This document shows, piece by piece, positions 28,691-40,600 of a stretch of DNA of 64,000 bases. The DNA comes from Cellvibrio sp. UBA7671. Its GTDB lineage: Bacteria; Pseudomonadota; Gammaproteobacteria; Pseudomonadales; Cellvibrionaceae. Position numbers and translations under genes: made by a program. The notes beneath the pieces were generated by a model. That model was not told the origin of the DNA and ran no database searches. It worked only from the letters and a program-made list of their open reading frames with translations. Location: NCBI GenBank assembly GCA_002483145.1, contig DLHJ01000002.1, positions 372,001 through 436,000 of the forward strand. The letters are read 5' to 3'. Position 1 is the first letter of the stretch; each line of letters begins with the position of its first letter.

Positions 28691-29173
28691 TTAAACAGCC
28701 ATTTCTTTCAGTTTTTTCAGCGGGCGCACTTTTACAGAGGTGCTCGCTGGTTTGGCTTTGAACATCACTTCTTCGCCAGTGAAGGGGTTGATACCTTTGC
28801 GTGCTTTAGTGGCGGGCTTCTTAACGGTGGTAATTTTCAACAGGCCAGGGAATACGAATTCGCCCACGCCTTTCTTCTTGATGTGGCCTTCGATAATGTT
28901 GGTCAACTCGTCTAATACTGCTTGAACTTGTTTTTTGCTCAGTTCGGTTGAGTCAGCAATTTGTTGCAACATTTGGGTTTTGTTTTGGCGTTCAGCAATC
29001 GGCTTAACAACAGCGGGAGCAGCTTTAACAGCAGGTGCTTTTTTAGCAGCGGCTTTTGGTGCTGGTGCTTTTTTAGCGGCAGCTTTTGGTGCGGCTTTAG
29101 GGGCAGCAGCTTTAGCAGCAGGTGCTTTTTTAGCTGGAGCAGCTTTAGGGGCAGCAGGTTTTTTGGCGGCCAT
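28691..29173 (-). CDS. HU-family DNA-binding protein with a Lys/Ala/Pro tail
   Basis: This 160-residue nucleoid protein has an N-terminal tail (about 1-58) of KKAPA/PKAAA-type repeats, like histone H1 or AlgP, fused to a complete HU/IHF fold (about 63-155; NKTQMLQQIADSTELSKKQV and GLLKITTVKKPATKARKGIN with the DNA-binding arm). It probably bends and compacts DNA, the tail adding charge contacts. AAGGAA lies 8 bp upstream of the ATG. Confidence 0.88.
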   Translation of the reverse strand: MAAKKPAAPKAAPAKKAPAAKAAAPKAAPKAAAKKAPAPKAAAKKAPAVKAAPAVVKPIAERQNKTQMLQQIADSTELSKKQVQAVLDELTNIIEGHIKKKGVGEFVFPGLLKITTVKKPATKARKGINPFTGEEVMFKAKPASTSVKVRPLKKLKEMAV

Positions 29174-29518
29174 ATTGGTTTCCTTCTATTTATTGATGAG
29201 TGGGTATGCTTATCTTTTGAACAAAGATGCTCGTGTAGTAATAGCGTAGTAACTAACTATAGTCACTACGTATAGCAACAACGTGAATTGCAGAGTCTGG
29301 TTGATCCTGGCAATACTCGTACAACAACTTTTATAACAAAAAGCCCTGCATTTGTAGGCTTAAACGGGCCTAAACGCGGATTGACGCTATATATATAGGA
29401 TAAAAAAGTAATCGGCAACAAAAAATACGCTGCTTTTCCGGCAAAAACTGCTTTTTTTACGCGTTGTGAAGTTTGGCAACAGTTTTTATGGGTATTACCG
29501 GGGGGTAGGGCTTGCAGC
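29174..29518. other. Intergenic region with the HU-like gene promoter
   Basis: This 345-bp gap lies upstream of the HU gene and downstream of the gene ending at 29519, both on the minus strand. It should contain the HU promoter. No gene is seen. A run of alternating AT (about 29388-29397) and a weak hairpin followed by Ts in the minus direction (about 29340-29360) may end the upstream operon. Confidence 0.4.
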
Positions 29519-30019
29519 TTAAATGTGCAGCACTTGGAATTCAGGCTCAAGTTCGCCATATTGCCAGAGGTAATTGAATTCCTCGCGCAAGGACTTTATT
29601 TCACTGGCGGCGGCACTATTAAAAAAACCGCGATACAGTGCATCGTCGTTTTTATAGAGTAGCTTGTCAGTATCACCCAGCATAAAACCCATTTCTTTAT
29701 TGTTGGGCTCAACGGTCATTTTACGCACGAGGATTTTGGATGAAAGTCGCTGCGCAAGCCGCACAAGCAAGTGCCCGGTTTCGATCGCGGGTTTGGTATC
29801 TTTAATCAATATTTGCATTTGTGCATTGCGACTGGAACGCACAAAGTCTGATAAGTGCTGTACGCATTCTGGTGTGGCGTAGACAAGTGCATCCAGGTCG
29901 CGTGTGAGAATGGCGATTGAACGGCGACTTTGCGTGATCAATTGTTCGCTATAAGTGCGAAAATCCGAAATTCCATCCAACAGCCACAGCGTATCACTTG
30001 CTGATGATTGTTCAGCCAT
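29519..30019 (-). CDS. DUF7931-like protein (PLD-like fold)
   Basis: This 166-residue soluble protein begins with a region resembling phospholipase D-like domains (FRTYSEQLITQSRRSIAILTRDLDALVYA) but has no HKD catalytic motif, so it is probably not a PLD enzyme. I place it with the DUF7931 family of unknown function, with moderate certainty. AAGGAGC before the ATG is a good ribosome-binding site. It is the third gene of the roxA operon, 12 bp after the acetyltransferase. Confidence 0.6.
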   Translation of the reverse strand: MAEQSSASDTLWLLDGISDFRTYSEQLITQSRRSIAILTRDLDALVYATPECVQHLSDFVRSSRNAQMQILIKDTKPAIETGHLLVRLAQRLSSKILVRKMTVEPNNKEMGFMLGDTDKLLYKNDDALYRGFFNSAAASEIKSLREEFNYLWQYGELEPEFQVLHI

Positions 30020-30031
30020 TTTATTGCTCCT

Positions 30032-30487
30032 TTAGTGCGGTAGATACATACGGACATGAGGTATTCCTGCATCCATAAATTCATGTCCTTCTGCAATAAA
30101 ACCCAATGCTTCGTAAAAATGGCGGCGTTCAGTCTGCGCGTGTAAATAAATGTGATTCGCGGGCGCTGTTTTTTTGCAATAAGCGATTACAAACTGCATC
30201 AATTGATGGCCGATACCTTGGTTGCGAAAAGATTCGAGAATGGCAACCCGACCGATGTGATACAGATTATTTATGCCCGATGTCTCGTGCAATAATCGGG
30301 CACAACCTATGGCCTCGTCAGTTGCCGATAAGGCTAAAAAATGCATCGCTTGCTCATCCAATCCATCCCACTCATCTGCTGCAGAAACCTGTTGTTCGTG
30401 CATAAAAACATCGGTTCGGATTTTAGTTAAATCCGCTTTATGTTGCTGCCAGCTGGTGGGAATAATTGTGATCAGCATGCTATTCAT
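30032..30487 (-). CDS. GNAT-family N-acetyltransferase
   Basis: This 151-residue protein has a GNAT fold: FMHEQQVSAADEWDGLD near the start (ElaA-like), acetyl-CoA-binding VAILESFRNQGIGHQLMQFV (about 88-107), and the closing FYEALGFIAEGHEFMDAGIPHVRM. Substrate unknown. The start overlaps the end of roxA by 8 bp, so the two are translationally coupled. A second Met three residues later could also be used. Confidence 0.85.
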   Translation of the reverse strand: MNSMLITIIPTSWQQHKADLTKIRTDVFMHEQQVSAADEWDGLDEQAMHFLALSATDEAIGCARLLHETSGINNLYHIGRVAILESFRNQGIGHQLMQFVIAYCKKTAPANHIYLHAQTERRHFYEALGFIAEGHEFMDAGIPHVRMYLPH

Positions 30488-31634
30488 CGACCAATAAGGT
30501 TTCCTGATTGACCAGTTGGGTAATTGCCGCGCGGTTTTGTGGATCTTGCACTAACTCTTTGAGTTCGCGCCAACTAATCTCCACTTCTTTACACACTAAC
30601 TCAGCCAGCTCGCGCGAACAGCAAATCGCTTCGCCATCGGCAAATAATAAAGTACCCTTAGCATCGCTGTGGAAAGCGAGGCGAGCCGATGGGTGGCGCC
30701 AGAGCAATTCGCCATCAGCGAGGGCTGATTGCCACTCATCGGCATCGATATCCATCGGCTCTTCGTCGGTGTGATCCAGATATTTACGCTCAGTCATAAA
30801 TTTTCCGAACCAATGGGCGATATTTTCTGCGGTTAAATGTTGTTGCAAAATTTTCTGTACTTGCGCGATAGCTTCAGCACCAATCTCGCCAGGATTATTC
30901 TGCAATTTCAAATCCGGGTCGCTAAAGCGCAAATCATCGGCAATAGACAATGCAACCTCCTGGCCGACCTCCGAAATAATATCGGCATGGCTGGGTGCGC
31001 GGAAACCGATTGAGTAGGTCATGCAGTCATCGCCTTGCGCATTGCCCCAGTGGGCAATCCCGGGCGGTATATAAAGCATATCGCCCGGTTCAACTACCCA
31101 TTCGTCAGTAGTGTGGAATTCGCTCAGGATTTTTAAGCGGGTACCTTCAATACGCGGTGAATCGTTATCGCACATCTGACCGATTTTCCAATGGCGTTTC
31201 CCCAAACCTTGCAGTAAAAATACATCGTAATAATCAAAGTGTGGACCGACACCGCCCTTATCCGGTGCATAGCTGATCATAATGTCATCCAGACGCCAGT
31301 TGGGAATAAAACGAAATGCATCGAGCATTTGGTTTACTTCCGGCACATATTGATCGGCTGCTTGAACTAATAATGTCCAATGACTTTCTGGTAATGTCTC
31401 GAAAGTTTTTTCATCGAATGGACCGTTACGCAATTCCCAGGGCGTCGCACCTTTTTCCAATACGATGCGCGATTCAACTTCCTCTTCCAAAGCCAAGCCT
31501 GCTAATTCATCGGGCGAAAGTGGAGACTCAAAACCGGGAAAAGCATTGCGTATAAGCAGCGGTTTTTTTTGCCAGTAATCGCGCAGAAATTCTTCGATGG
31601 GCATAGCGCCGAGATGGGTAAGTGGTGCGGTCAT
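30480..31634 (-). CDS. roxA: Ribosomal protein uL16 arginine hydroxylase RoxA
   Basis: This 384-residue cupin-type Fe(II)/2-oxoglutarate oxygenase hydroxylates an arginine of ribosomal protein L16. The start of the cupin shows YAPDKGGVGPHFDYYDVFLL with the iron-binding His-x-Asp, and the second His lies in YIPPGIAHWGNAQGDD. The N-terminal FLRDYWQKKPLLIRNAFPGF and the C-terminal winged-helix region match RoxA/YcfD. It leads an operon with the acetyltransferase and the DUF7931-like gene. Confidence 0.92.
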   Translation of the reverse strand: MTAPLTHLGAMPIEEFLRDYWQKKPLLIRNAFPGFESPLSPDELAGLALEEEVESRIVLEKGATPWELRNGPFDEKTFETLPESHWTLLVQAADQYVPEVNQMLDAFRFIPNWRLDDIMISYAPDKGGVGPHFDYYDVFLLQGLGKRHWKIGQMCDNDSPRIEGTRLKILSEFHTTDEWVVEPGDMLYIPPGIAHWGNAQGDDCMTYSIGFRAPSHADIISEVGQEVALSIADDLRFSDPDLKLQNNPGEIGAEAIAQVQKILQQHLTAENIAHWFGKFMTERKYLDHTDEEPMDIDADEWQSALADGELLWRHPSARLAFHSDAKGTLLFADGEAICCSRELAELVCKEVEISWRELKELVQDPQNRAAITQLVNQETLLVDE

Positions 31635-31671
31635 TTTTATTACCTGAAAATAAAATGGGAATCAAAATAAG

Positions 31672-31699
31672 AAAGGGCTCTTGAAGAGCCCTTTATTTT
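31672..31699. terminator. Hairpin terminator after purB
   Basis: AAAGGGCTC, a five-base loop and GAGCCCTTT form a stem (31672-31694), lying just after purB on the minus strand and ahead of roxA. In the minus direction the stem is followed by CTTATTTT. Confidence 0.7.
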
Positions 31700-31707
31700 T
31701 TCACGGT

Positions 31708-33099
<1,392 letters not shown>

Positions 33100-33151
33100 T
33101 TAAAGATTAAAAAATAAAATGCGAATTTGTTCACCGTGTTTTATGAATCAA

Positions 33152-33775
33152 TTACATCCTGCGCAAAAAATCATCGACCTGTTGCGCAATATGCTTACGA
33201 TAAAACAGGAGTTGCAAGCGGTTGCCGCCAACTTGTCGCCATAAGATTGCCGACCGCACTGAAGCGAGCAGCAGGGCGCGTATTTGGTTGGCGATGCGCT
33301 GTTGTTGCAGATAATTGTAGTCGCCATTAACTTGAATGCGAAAACGGAAGGTGCTCAGCGTTTCGGTATAGAGCGTGCCTAAATTGGCGATAACGTTTTC
33401 ATGGGTAGACGAAAAATGTTGCGCCTGTTGCGCAACTTGTTCCAGACGGCTGCCAATAACGCCGAGCATATCGCGCCGGCCAGCGAGTTTTTTCTGCAGG
33501 TGTAGCACACCTAAACCATAGCGCAATGTTTCCCGGTGTTTTTGCGAGCCGGGGCGCAGTAGTTCGCGCATGACTTCGAGCCCGGTACGAAGGTTTTCCA
33601 GGTTCCCGCCATAAACGGCGAGTGTGCTCTCAGGATTGAGGTCGAGCATGCTTTCAATACTGCATTTATAGGCATCGGGCGGGACATGGCCTGTTTTTGC
33701 AACCTGTTCCACTAATGCAGTTGCTTGGAATACGCCTGCGAGGGCGAGGGTAATGTCTTGCCAGTTTTTGCTCAC
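33152..33775 (-). CDS. hflD: High frequency lysogenization protein HflD
   Basis: This 207-residue helical, peripheral-membrane protein matches HflD along its length: WQDITLALAGVFQATALVEQ at the start, then SIESMLDLNP and GVLHLQKKL. E. coli HflD binds the phage lambda CII protein. The GTG start at 33775 has GAGAGAA upstream. It sits between mnmA and purB as in enterobacteria. Confidence 0.92.
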   Translation of the reverse strand: MSKNWQDITLALAGVFQATALVEQVAKTGHVPPDAYKCSIESMLDLNPESTLAVYGGNLENLRTGLEVMRELLRPGSQKHRETLRYGLGVLHLQKKLAGRRDMLGVIGSRLEQVAQQAQHFSSTHENVIANLGTLYTETLSTFRFRIQVNGDYNYLQQQRIANQIRALLLASVRSAILWRQVGGNRLQLLFYRKHIAQQVDDFLRRM

Positions 33776-33818
33776 GCGAAATTCTCTCAGCTACTTGAAA
33801 AGGGATTTGATTTACGGG

Positions 33819-34952
33819 TTAGCGGTTGTCGGTAGATTCGATCACTGCACCACCGAGGCAGATGTCATGCTCATAAAAAACGACGGATTGGCCCGGTGTT
33901 ACTGCGCGCTGCGGTTGCGCAAAACCCACATCCAGGGTGCCATCAGCCAACAGGGTTACTACGCACTCCTGATCGGGTTGGCGGTAGCGGGTTTTGGCAG
34001 TACAGGTAAAGGTAGATGAGGGCGGGGTGCCATTAATCCAATGGGCTTGCTGGGCAATTAAGTGATCGGTATATAAAAGAGGGTGATCCGTACCTTGCAC
34101 TACTATCAGCACATTGCGTGTCAAGTCTTTCTGCGCAACGAACCAGGGCTCTTCGTTGGCACCTTTTACGCCGCCAATGCCCAACCCCTGACGCTGGCCA
34201 ATAGTGTGATACATCAGACCCATATGCTCGCCGATCACCTTGCCGTCTGGGGTTTGAATCTCACCCGGTTGTGCGGGCAGGTACTGTTGCAAAAAGTCTT
34301 TAAAGCGGCGCTCGCCGATAAAACAAATCCCGGTGCTGTCCTTTTTGTTGTGAGTAACCAGACCGTGTTCTTCTGCAATCCGGCGTACTTCCGGCTTTTC
34401 CAGCTCACCGACAGGAAACAGGGACTTGGCAAATTCAGCTTCGCCCACCGCATGTAAAAAGTAACTTTGGTCTTTGTTGGGGTCTAGGCCTTTCAGCAGA
34501 TGGGCATGGCCATTGCGGTCGGCCCGGCGCACATAGTGGCCGGTGGCAATCAGCTCGCCACCCAACATGCGCGCGTATTCCATAAAAACTTTGAATTTGA
34601 TCTCGCGGTTACACAGGATATCCGGGTTAGGTGTACGCCCGGCCTTGTACTCTTCGAGGAAGTGTTCGAATACGTTATCCCAATATTCCGCTGCAAAATT
34701 AGCGGTGTGTAGCTTGATACCAATGCGTTCGCAGACCATTTCGGCATCCGCCAGATCGGCTTTGGCCGTACAGTATTCAGTGCCGTCGTCCTCATCCCAG
34801 TTTTTCATGAACAGGCCTTCGACCTGATAGCCCTGTTGTTTCAGGAGCAGGGCAGAGACTGAGGAATCAACACCGCCGGACATTCCAACGATAACTTTTT
34901 GGCCCTGGCCTATAGATGAGCTTGAGACGGGGGCGGGAAGAGCGTCTGACAT
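33819..34952 (-). CDS. mnmA: tRNA-specific 2-thiouridylase MnmA
   Basis: This ~377-residue enzyme thiolates U34 in tRNA-Lys, -Glu and -Gln. The PP-loop ATP motif [20 protein letters not shown] is near the N-terminus; the catalytic cysteines are in [12 protein letters not shown] (Cys nucleophile) and [12 protein letters not shown]. The ATG at 34952 is preferred to the in-frame TTG nine bases upstream, though neither has a strong ribosome-binding site. It receives sulfur from the Tus relay (tusA is at 12052). Confidence 0.95.
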   Translation of the reverse strand: MSDALPAPVSSSSIGQGQKVIVGMSGGVDSSVSALLLKQQGYQVEGLFMKNWDEDDGTEYCTAKADLADAEMVCERIGIKLHTANFAAEYWDNVFEHFLEEYKAGRTPNPDILCNREIKFKVFMEYARMLGGELIATGHYVRRADRNGHAHLLKGLDPNKDQSYFLHAVGEAEFAKSLFPVGELEKPEVRRIAEEHGLVTHNKKDSTGICFIGERRFKDFLQQYLPAQPGEIQTPDGKVIGEHMGLMYHTIGQRQGLGIGGVKGANEEPWFVAQKDLTRNVLIVVQGTDHPLLYTDHLIAQQAHWINGTPPSSTFTCTAKTRYRQPDQECVVTLLADGTLDVGFAQPQRAVTPGQSVVFYEHDICLGGAVIESTDNR

Positions 34953-35016
34953 AAGGAGCAACTGCTGGGAAAGGGAAAGGCGGGCATTTTACCCGCCCCG
35001 GCCCCTCACTGCCACC

Positions 35017-35454
35017 TTAGCCGACGACATTGAGGGGAAAGCGGCGCCCTGCAAGGTATTCTTCAATGATTTGCAGGGTCATGGGGCTGCGTAACTGGTC
35101 TTTGCGGGCCAGCAGCTCCTCATAGGTCAGCCAGACGGCTTCAATGATGCCGGTATCCAAAGTGCGCGCTGCATCATGACTGACGACGTTGGCAATAAAC
35201 GTGGTGCGGAAGTAGGTGATACCATTGCTGGGCGCGGTATACAAATTCACACCTACTACACCAGTCAACTCCACAGTCCAGCCTGTCTCTTCCAGGGTCT
35301 CGCGAATTGCCGCTTCTTTTAATGTCTCGTTAGGGTCTAAATGGCCAGCCGGTTGGTTGTAAACTTTTTTGCCATCGGCCTCTTCGTACACCATTAGAAA
35401 ACGATTATCGCGTTCAATAATGGTGGCGACGGTTACGTGGGGTGCCCAGGTCAT
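35017..35454 (-). CDS. nudJ: NUDIX hydrolase NudJ
   Basis: This 145-residue phosphatase matches NudJ (HMP-PP/nucleotide phosphatase). The Nudix box is complete: GHLDPNETLKEAAIRETLEE with TGW following (about 37-59). AAGGAAT precedes the ATG. It is the first gene of the nudJ-mnmA-hflD-purB block, a typical gammaproteobacterial order. Confidence 0.92.
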   Translation of the reverse strand: MTWAPHVTVATIIERDNRFLMVYEEADGKKVYNQPAGHLDPNETLKEAAIRETLEETGWTVELTGVVGVNLYTAPSNGITYFRTTFIANVVSHDAARTLDTGIIEAVWLTYEELLARKDQLRSPMTLQIIEEYLAGRRFPLNVVG

Positions 35455-35607
35455 AAATATTCCTTGGAAAAATCGAAAGAGCGCAAATCCTAGCAGACTT
35501 ATCGCTAAATTCAGCGAGTTTCATTTGTTGATTTTTAGTCGGTTCTTTGGTTGAATCCGCCTAATCACGGACAGACATTAATCAACACATACAGCAAGGA
35601 TGTTTAT

Positions 35608-36060
35608 ATGACCGCCACTGCATTAATTTTTTATCCTGAACCCTATGTTGGTTTTAATAAAACTCAATTGATTGAGCGCCATCTGTCTGCGGCAGGGGTG
35701 ATAGGTTCAAAATTCAAATCTTCTTCTTTCTTTTCGGCTGGGCAAAATTTCCGCCATTTTATTCCCAAAGTTGATTCTATTCATAAATACCATTACGGCC
35801 TTATTCGTATCCAGATCCAAGCGGTTGGTGGGTGGGTAAAAGTGGCAGGTAGGGCTGCAATTCTGGATTGCTCAAACGTGGTTCTGGTGGAGGGCGATAT
35901 CATCGGTTATCCGCTTGAACGGTATGCGGCCCTTCGTGAATTGCTTGCTCAAATTACCGGTGACCACTACGAGGTAGGTATTGTTCATGATCCTTTGGGG
36001 GGCGGCGTATCTGAGCCGGAGAGCAATTACTGCATTACCACCGCCGAGTTGGTCGATTGA
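35608..36060 (+). CDS. Uncharacterised small protein
   Basis: This 150-residue soluble protein is not recognised. The ATG at 35608 is supported by AAGGA 7 bp upstream. It has an aromatic-rich start (LIFYPEPYVGFNKTQLIERH), and a middle segment (GLIRIQIQAVGGWVKVAGRA) that is beta-rich. No signal peptide or membrane segment is seen. It is a single gene, divergent from nudJ. Confidence 0.55.
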   Translation: MTATALIFYPEPYVGFNKTQLIERHLSAAGVIGSKFKSSSFFSAGQNFRHFIPKVDSIHKYHYGLIRIQIQAVGGWVKVAGRAAILDCSNVVLVEGDIIGYPLERYAALRELLAQITGDHYEVGIVHDPLGGGVSEPESNYCITTAELVD

Positions 36061-36447
36061 GCTTTTATCATCCTTCATAACGGGCGATTAGTTCTGCTGA
36101 CAGGTCTTGTCACTCCATTGTGGAGAATAGCGGCATCATTGAATGATGAATGTCATAACTTTGTGTTATGCCTAACAATTCGTTGGACAATGATCAAAAA
36201 GGGAATATTATTTGCCAACCGACCAGATGGTCGGCTGGTTTTCTCTGACAGCTAAAGCGGATAGGTCACTTTTACACTTTGTGACACTTGTTGGTTTTGG
36301 TTTTATATGTGGCTGTGCAACAATTCTTCAGCTGAAAAATGCCGAAGTTATGGTTGGGATACCTACGGTTTATCACCTCCTCCCTCCGTAGTCGCTTGCC
36401 AACCCCATATTTTTGAATCCTCTCTCCTTTCAATGGTTCTTCATCTT
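36061..36447. other. Intergenic region upstream of the second RND operon
   Basis: This 387-bp gap carries the perfect dyad described separately (36219-36234). A frame continuous with the adaptor gene extends back to 36307, but its composition is not protein-like and no ribosome-binding site precedes that ATG, so I treat it as leader. No RNA gene is seen. Confidence 0.5.
36219..36234. promoter_or_regulatory. 16-bp dyad: TetR-type operator or terminator hairpin
   Basis: CCGACCA-GA-TGGTCGG is a perfect 7-bp inverted repeat with a two-base centre, extended imperfectly outward (CCAACC/GGCTGG) and followed by TTTTC. Its form is that of a TetR-family operator, often found in front of RND pumps, and it lies ~215 bp before the adaptor start. 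The T-run means it could instead terminate the small gene that ends at 36060. Confidence 0.5.
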
Positions 36448-37572
36448 ATGAACAATGCGAAATCAATCGGTATTGCTGCGGTAAGTCTTATCGGAATTGT
36501 GGCGATTGCTGCGGGCATTAAATTTACGCAGTTTTATGCTATGGGACAGGCTCAAGCTAGTACACCTCCTCCGTCCGAAACCGTCAGTACCTTCACCACG
36601 GAAATGCAAAAGTGGCCTAACAGTTACACGGCGATGGGTACTGTAGAAGCCTCCGAAGGTATTGTGATTGCCGCCGAAGTTGCCGGTAAGGTGAAAGAGA
36701 TACGCTTTAAATCCGGTGAACAAGTTAAAAAAGGTACTGTGATTCTGGTGCAAGAGTCGGGTAATGAGCAATCGCAACTGAGCGCCGCGGAAGCGCGTCT
36801 GCGTTTGGCTAAATCAAATCATGAACGGTTAGTGGAGCTTCGCAAGCGCAATACTGTTTCGCAAAGTGAACTCGACACTGCCGTTCAGCAAATGGAATCT
36901 GCTGAAGGCGATGTAGGCGATTTGAAAGCTACTCTCGAGAAAAAAATAGTGCGCGCGCCTTTCGATGGGCGCTTGGGCATTCGTCAAGTGGACTTGGGGG
37001 AAGATCTACAAGTCGGTGGCGAAATTGTATCTTTACAAGCGACTAATAGTGTGCGCGTCAATTTCCCCGTACCACAATTCTGGTTGGTACAAATGAATCG
37101 CGGTTTGCCAGTTGAAGTCAACGTGGGCGATGGCTCTGATGCGACAATTACCGGTGAAATTACGGCGATTGGTGCAGAGATCAGTTCAGTAACCCGTAAT
37201 GCAATTGTGCAATCCTATTTGCAAAACGAAAAAAATCAGTTGATTCCCGGTATGGCAGTTGAAACCAAAGTGACTTTGTCTGATCCGCAGGAAGTATTGG
37301 CTGTTCCAAGTACAGCAGTCATTTATGCGCCCTTCGGTGATACGGTTTTTGTAATTGAAGCCGGTGAAAAAGCCGGCACATTTAAAGCGCGTCAACAATT
37401 TGTACGCTTGGGTAAGGCACGCGGCGATTTTGTTGAAATCGTTGATGGCTTGAAAGTGGGTGATGTAGTTGCCAGTGCAGGCGCATTCAAATTGTTGAAT
37501 GGACAAGCGGTAACGGTAAGTGCATTGCCAACACCGGAGTTCAAGCTCGAACCAACTCCAGCTGATAGTTAG
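36448..37572 (+). CDS. RND efflux periplasmic adaptor (second system)
   Basis: This ~374-residue membrane-fusion protein has an N-terminal membrane anchor/signal (SIGIAAVSLIGIVAIAAGIKF), the first lipoyl half VIAAEVAGKVKEIRFKSGEQV, an alpha-hairpin (AEARLRLAKSNHERLVELRK) and the second half RAPFDGRLGIRQVDLGEDLQ. The start is uncertain: ATG 36448 or 36433. The pump follows after 94 bp. It is distinct from the adaptor at 18520-19653. Confidence 0.88.
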   Translation: MNNAKSIGIAAVSLIGIVAIAAGIKFTQFYAMGQAQASTPPPSETVSTFTTEMQKWPNSYTAMGTVEASEGIVIAAEVAGKVKEIRFKSGEQVKKGTVILVQESGNEQSQLSAAEARLRLAKSNHERLVELRKRNTVSQSELDTAVQQMESAEGDVGDLKATLEKKIVRAPFDGRLGIRQVDLGEDLQVGGEIVSLQATNSVRVNFPVPQFWLVQMNRGLPVEVNVGDGSDATITGEITAIGAEISSVTRNAIVQSYLQNEKNQLIPGMAVETKVTLSDPQEVLAVPSTAVIYAPFGDTVFVIEAGEKAGTFKARQQFVRLGKARGDFVEIVDGLKVGDVVASAGAFKLLNGQAVTVSALPTPEFKLEPTPADS

Positions 37573-37666
37573 TATTTGATTACCTGCTCGCTCCTCATTG
37601 TGGAGCGAGTGACAAGATCACACGCTTTACTTACTCCATAAGCCAAAAAGCCCATGAGCCTAACTT

Positions 37667-40600
37667 ATGAAATTTACTGATATTTTTATCAAACGGCCGG
37701 TACTTGCCATCGTGGTGAGCCTGCTTATTTTAATTTTGGGTATACAGGCAGGTTCCAACCTGACTGTGCGTCAATATCCCCGTAGTGATATTTCCGTCAT
37801 TATCATCAACACCGTTTATGTTGGTGCTAACGCAGAATTGGTGCGTGGATTCATTACTACTCCGATTGAGCGCGCGATTGCCTCCGCGGGTGGTATTGAT
37901 TACATCGAATCGCAAAGTGCGATGGGTATGTCGACCGTCACTGCGCACTTGCGTTTGAATTACGACCCACTGAAAGCCATGACTGAAATTTCGGCCAAGG
38001 TGAATCAGGTGCGTGGTGATTTACCACCAGAAGCGGAAGTGCCTGCGATTCGTATCGAGGCAGCGGATTCTCAATTTGCTGCTGCCTACTTAAGTTTCAG
38101 TTCTGAAATTCTTGAACAAAACCAAATCACTGATTTTTTAACCCGCTCGATCCAACCGCGTTTAACGGCCGTTGCAGGTGTACAAAAAGCTGACGTGTTG
38201 GGTGGTAGAACTTTTGCTATGCGTATTTGGTTGAAGCCAGAACGCATGGCGGCGTTAAACGTAACACCAGTACAAGTGCGTGCTGCATTAGCGGCCAATA
38301 ACGTGCAAGCAGCGGTAGGGCAGACTCGAGGCACCTATACCCAGGTTAATTTGCGAGCTGATACGGATTTAAAAAGTGTCGATGAATTTAAGCAGCTAGT
38401 TATTCGCAACTCTGCTGATGGCATTATCCGGTTAAGTGATATTGCTGACGTCGCATTAGGCGCAGAGAATTACGACACAGTTGTTAACTACTCAGGCGAT
38501 ACTGCGGTATTTATGGGGGTATGGGTTGCACCCAATGCAAACGCATTGGATGTAATGAAAGCGGTCAATAAGGAAATGGAAGCGATTAAGGCAGAATTGC
38601 CGACAGGTTTATCCGGCACAGTTGCCTATGACTCAACAGAGTATATCGACGCCGCGATTCATGAAGTAATCAAAACCCTCTCGGAAACCCTGTTGATTAT
38701 TGTGATAGTAATCTTCTTATTCCTTGGGTTTAGCCGCTCGGTCATCATTCCGGTATTGGCGATTCCACTGTCGTTAGTCGGCGCATTATTTATTATGCAG
38801 GTCTGCGGTTTCTCCCTGAACTTGCTCACGCTACTCTCAATCGTACTTTGCGTAGGTTTGGTTGTGGATGATGCGATTGTGATGGTGGAAAACATCGAAC
38901 GCCATATTCAGGAGGGGATGAAACCTTTCCCTGCCGCAATTATTTCCGCACGTGAATTGGCGGGCCCCATTTTGGCGATGACAGTAACACTGGCTTCTGT
39001 GTACATTCCAATCGGTTTACAAGGCGGTTTGATCGGGTCATTGTTTCGTGAGTTTGCGATAACACTTGCAGGAGCAGTGACAATTTCCGCGATTGTTGCA
39101 ATTACTTTGTCGCCGATGTTGGGGTCGCGCATGTTGAAACCCCACACTGGTTTGAAGGCGCCGCTGGAAAAACCTTTTGAGCGTTTTCGTGAATGGTATA
39201 GTCGCAACTTGGCGGCAAGTTTGCAAAATCGCGTAGGTGTTTACATTTTTTGGATTGGTATAACAGCGCTCTGTTTTCCTCTCTATCTTTTTTCCGCGAA
39301 AGAGTTAGCGCCTACGGAAGATCAGGGCGTTATTTTCGGGATTGTAGAGGCTCAAGCCAACTCTACGGTTGATCAATCGTCGCATTACGGTAAGCAAGTG
39401 AATGAAGTCTTCATGAGTGTTCCTGAAACTGACTTTACATTTCAGTTGACCAGTCCGACCGGTGGTTTTTCTGGCATGGTGACTAAGCCTTGGGAGGAGC
39501 GTGATCGCGATGTTTTCCAAATCATGCCAGAAGTGCAACAAAAATTATCAGCGGTTGCTGGAGTGAAAATTCTACCAATTACGCCGCCGGCATTACCGGG
39601 TGGCGGCCAATTTCCAGTAGAAATTGTGTTGGCATCTACAGCTGATATCAAAGAAATCTATGAGCAAGCATTGAAGGTGCAAGACATCATGGCGAAATCG
39701 GGCATGTTTTACTTTACGACTCTGGACGTGAAAGTAGACCAGCCAGATTACAAACTGACCATTGATCGTGAAAAAGTTGCGGATTTAGGCTTGGATTTGC
39801 AAACAGTTACACGTGATGTAGGTACATTGTTGGGTGGTGGCTATGTCAATCGCTTCAATATGGCTGGACAAAGTTACAAAGTAATTCCGCAAGTGAAGCG
39901 TGTTGAGCGTTTAAATCCTGAGGATCTCGCTAATCTTTATGTTACTGGACCTGATGGCGGTTTGATTCGTCTGGATCAAGTTGCCGGCCTTACGCACAGC
40001 ACAGAGCCTCGCTCGATCAATCGTATGCAACAATTAAACGCAGTTAAAATCAGTGGCGTTACTGGCAAGCCACTAGGTCAGGCATTGGCTCATGTAGAAA
40101 CAGAGGCGCGAAAAATATTGCCTAAAAGTTACACCATTGACTACACCGGCGAATCGCGTCAATTAATTCGTGAAGGCAATACCTTTCTGCCTGCATTCCT
40201 AATGGCAATCGTGATGATCTTCCTTGTATTAGCGGCGCAATATAATAGCTTCCGTGATCCATTGGTTATTTTAGCTGGCTCAGTACCCTTAGCGATGTTC
40301 GGTGCACTTTTGTTCACCTTCCTGAAGATTCCTATGCCCATTCCGTTCTTTACCAATGGATTCACCAGCACACTGAATATTTATTCACAGGTGGGCTTGG
40401 TGACCCTCATGGGATTGATCGCACGTAACGGTATTCTGGTGGTGGAATTCGCCAATAAATTGCAGGAGCAGGGTGTCGCCAAGCTTGATGCAATTCGCGA
40501 GGCATCCTCGTTGCGTCTGCGTCCGGTGATGATGACTAGCGTCGCGACTATTGCCGGCCATACGCCCTTGATATTTGCGGCAGGTGCAGGTGCGGAGGCG

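Noticed and set aside
28961-29275. Ser/Cys/Phe-rich frames opposite the HU tail
   Set aside because: They are the complement of the Lys/Ala repeat DNA, a composition artefact.
36307-36447. Longer N-terminus for the second RND adaptor
   Set aside because: The added 47 residues are not protein-like and lack a ribosome-binding site; the membrane segment begins after the ATG at 36448.
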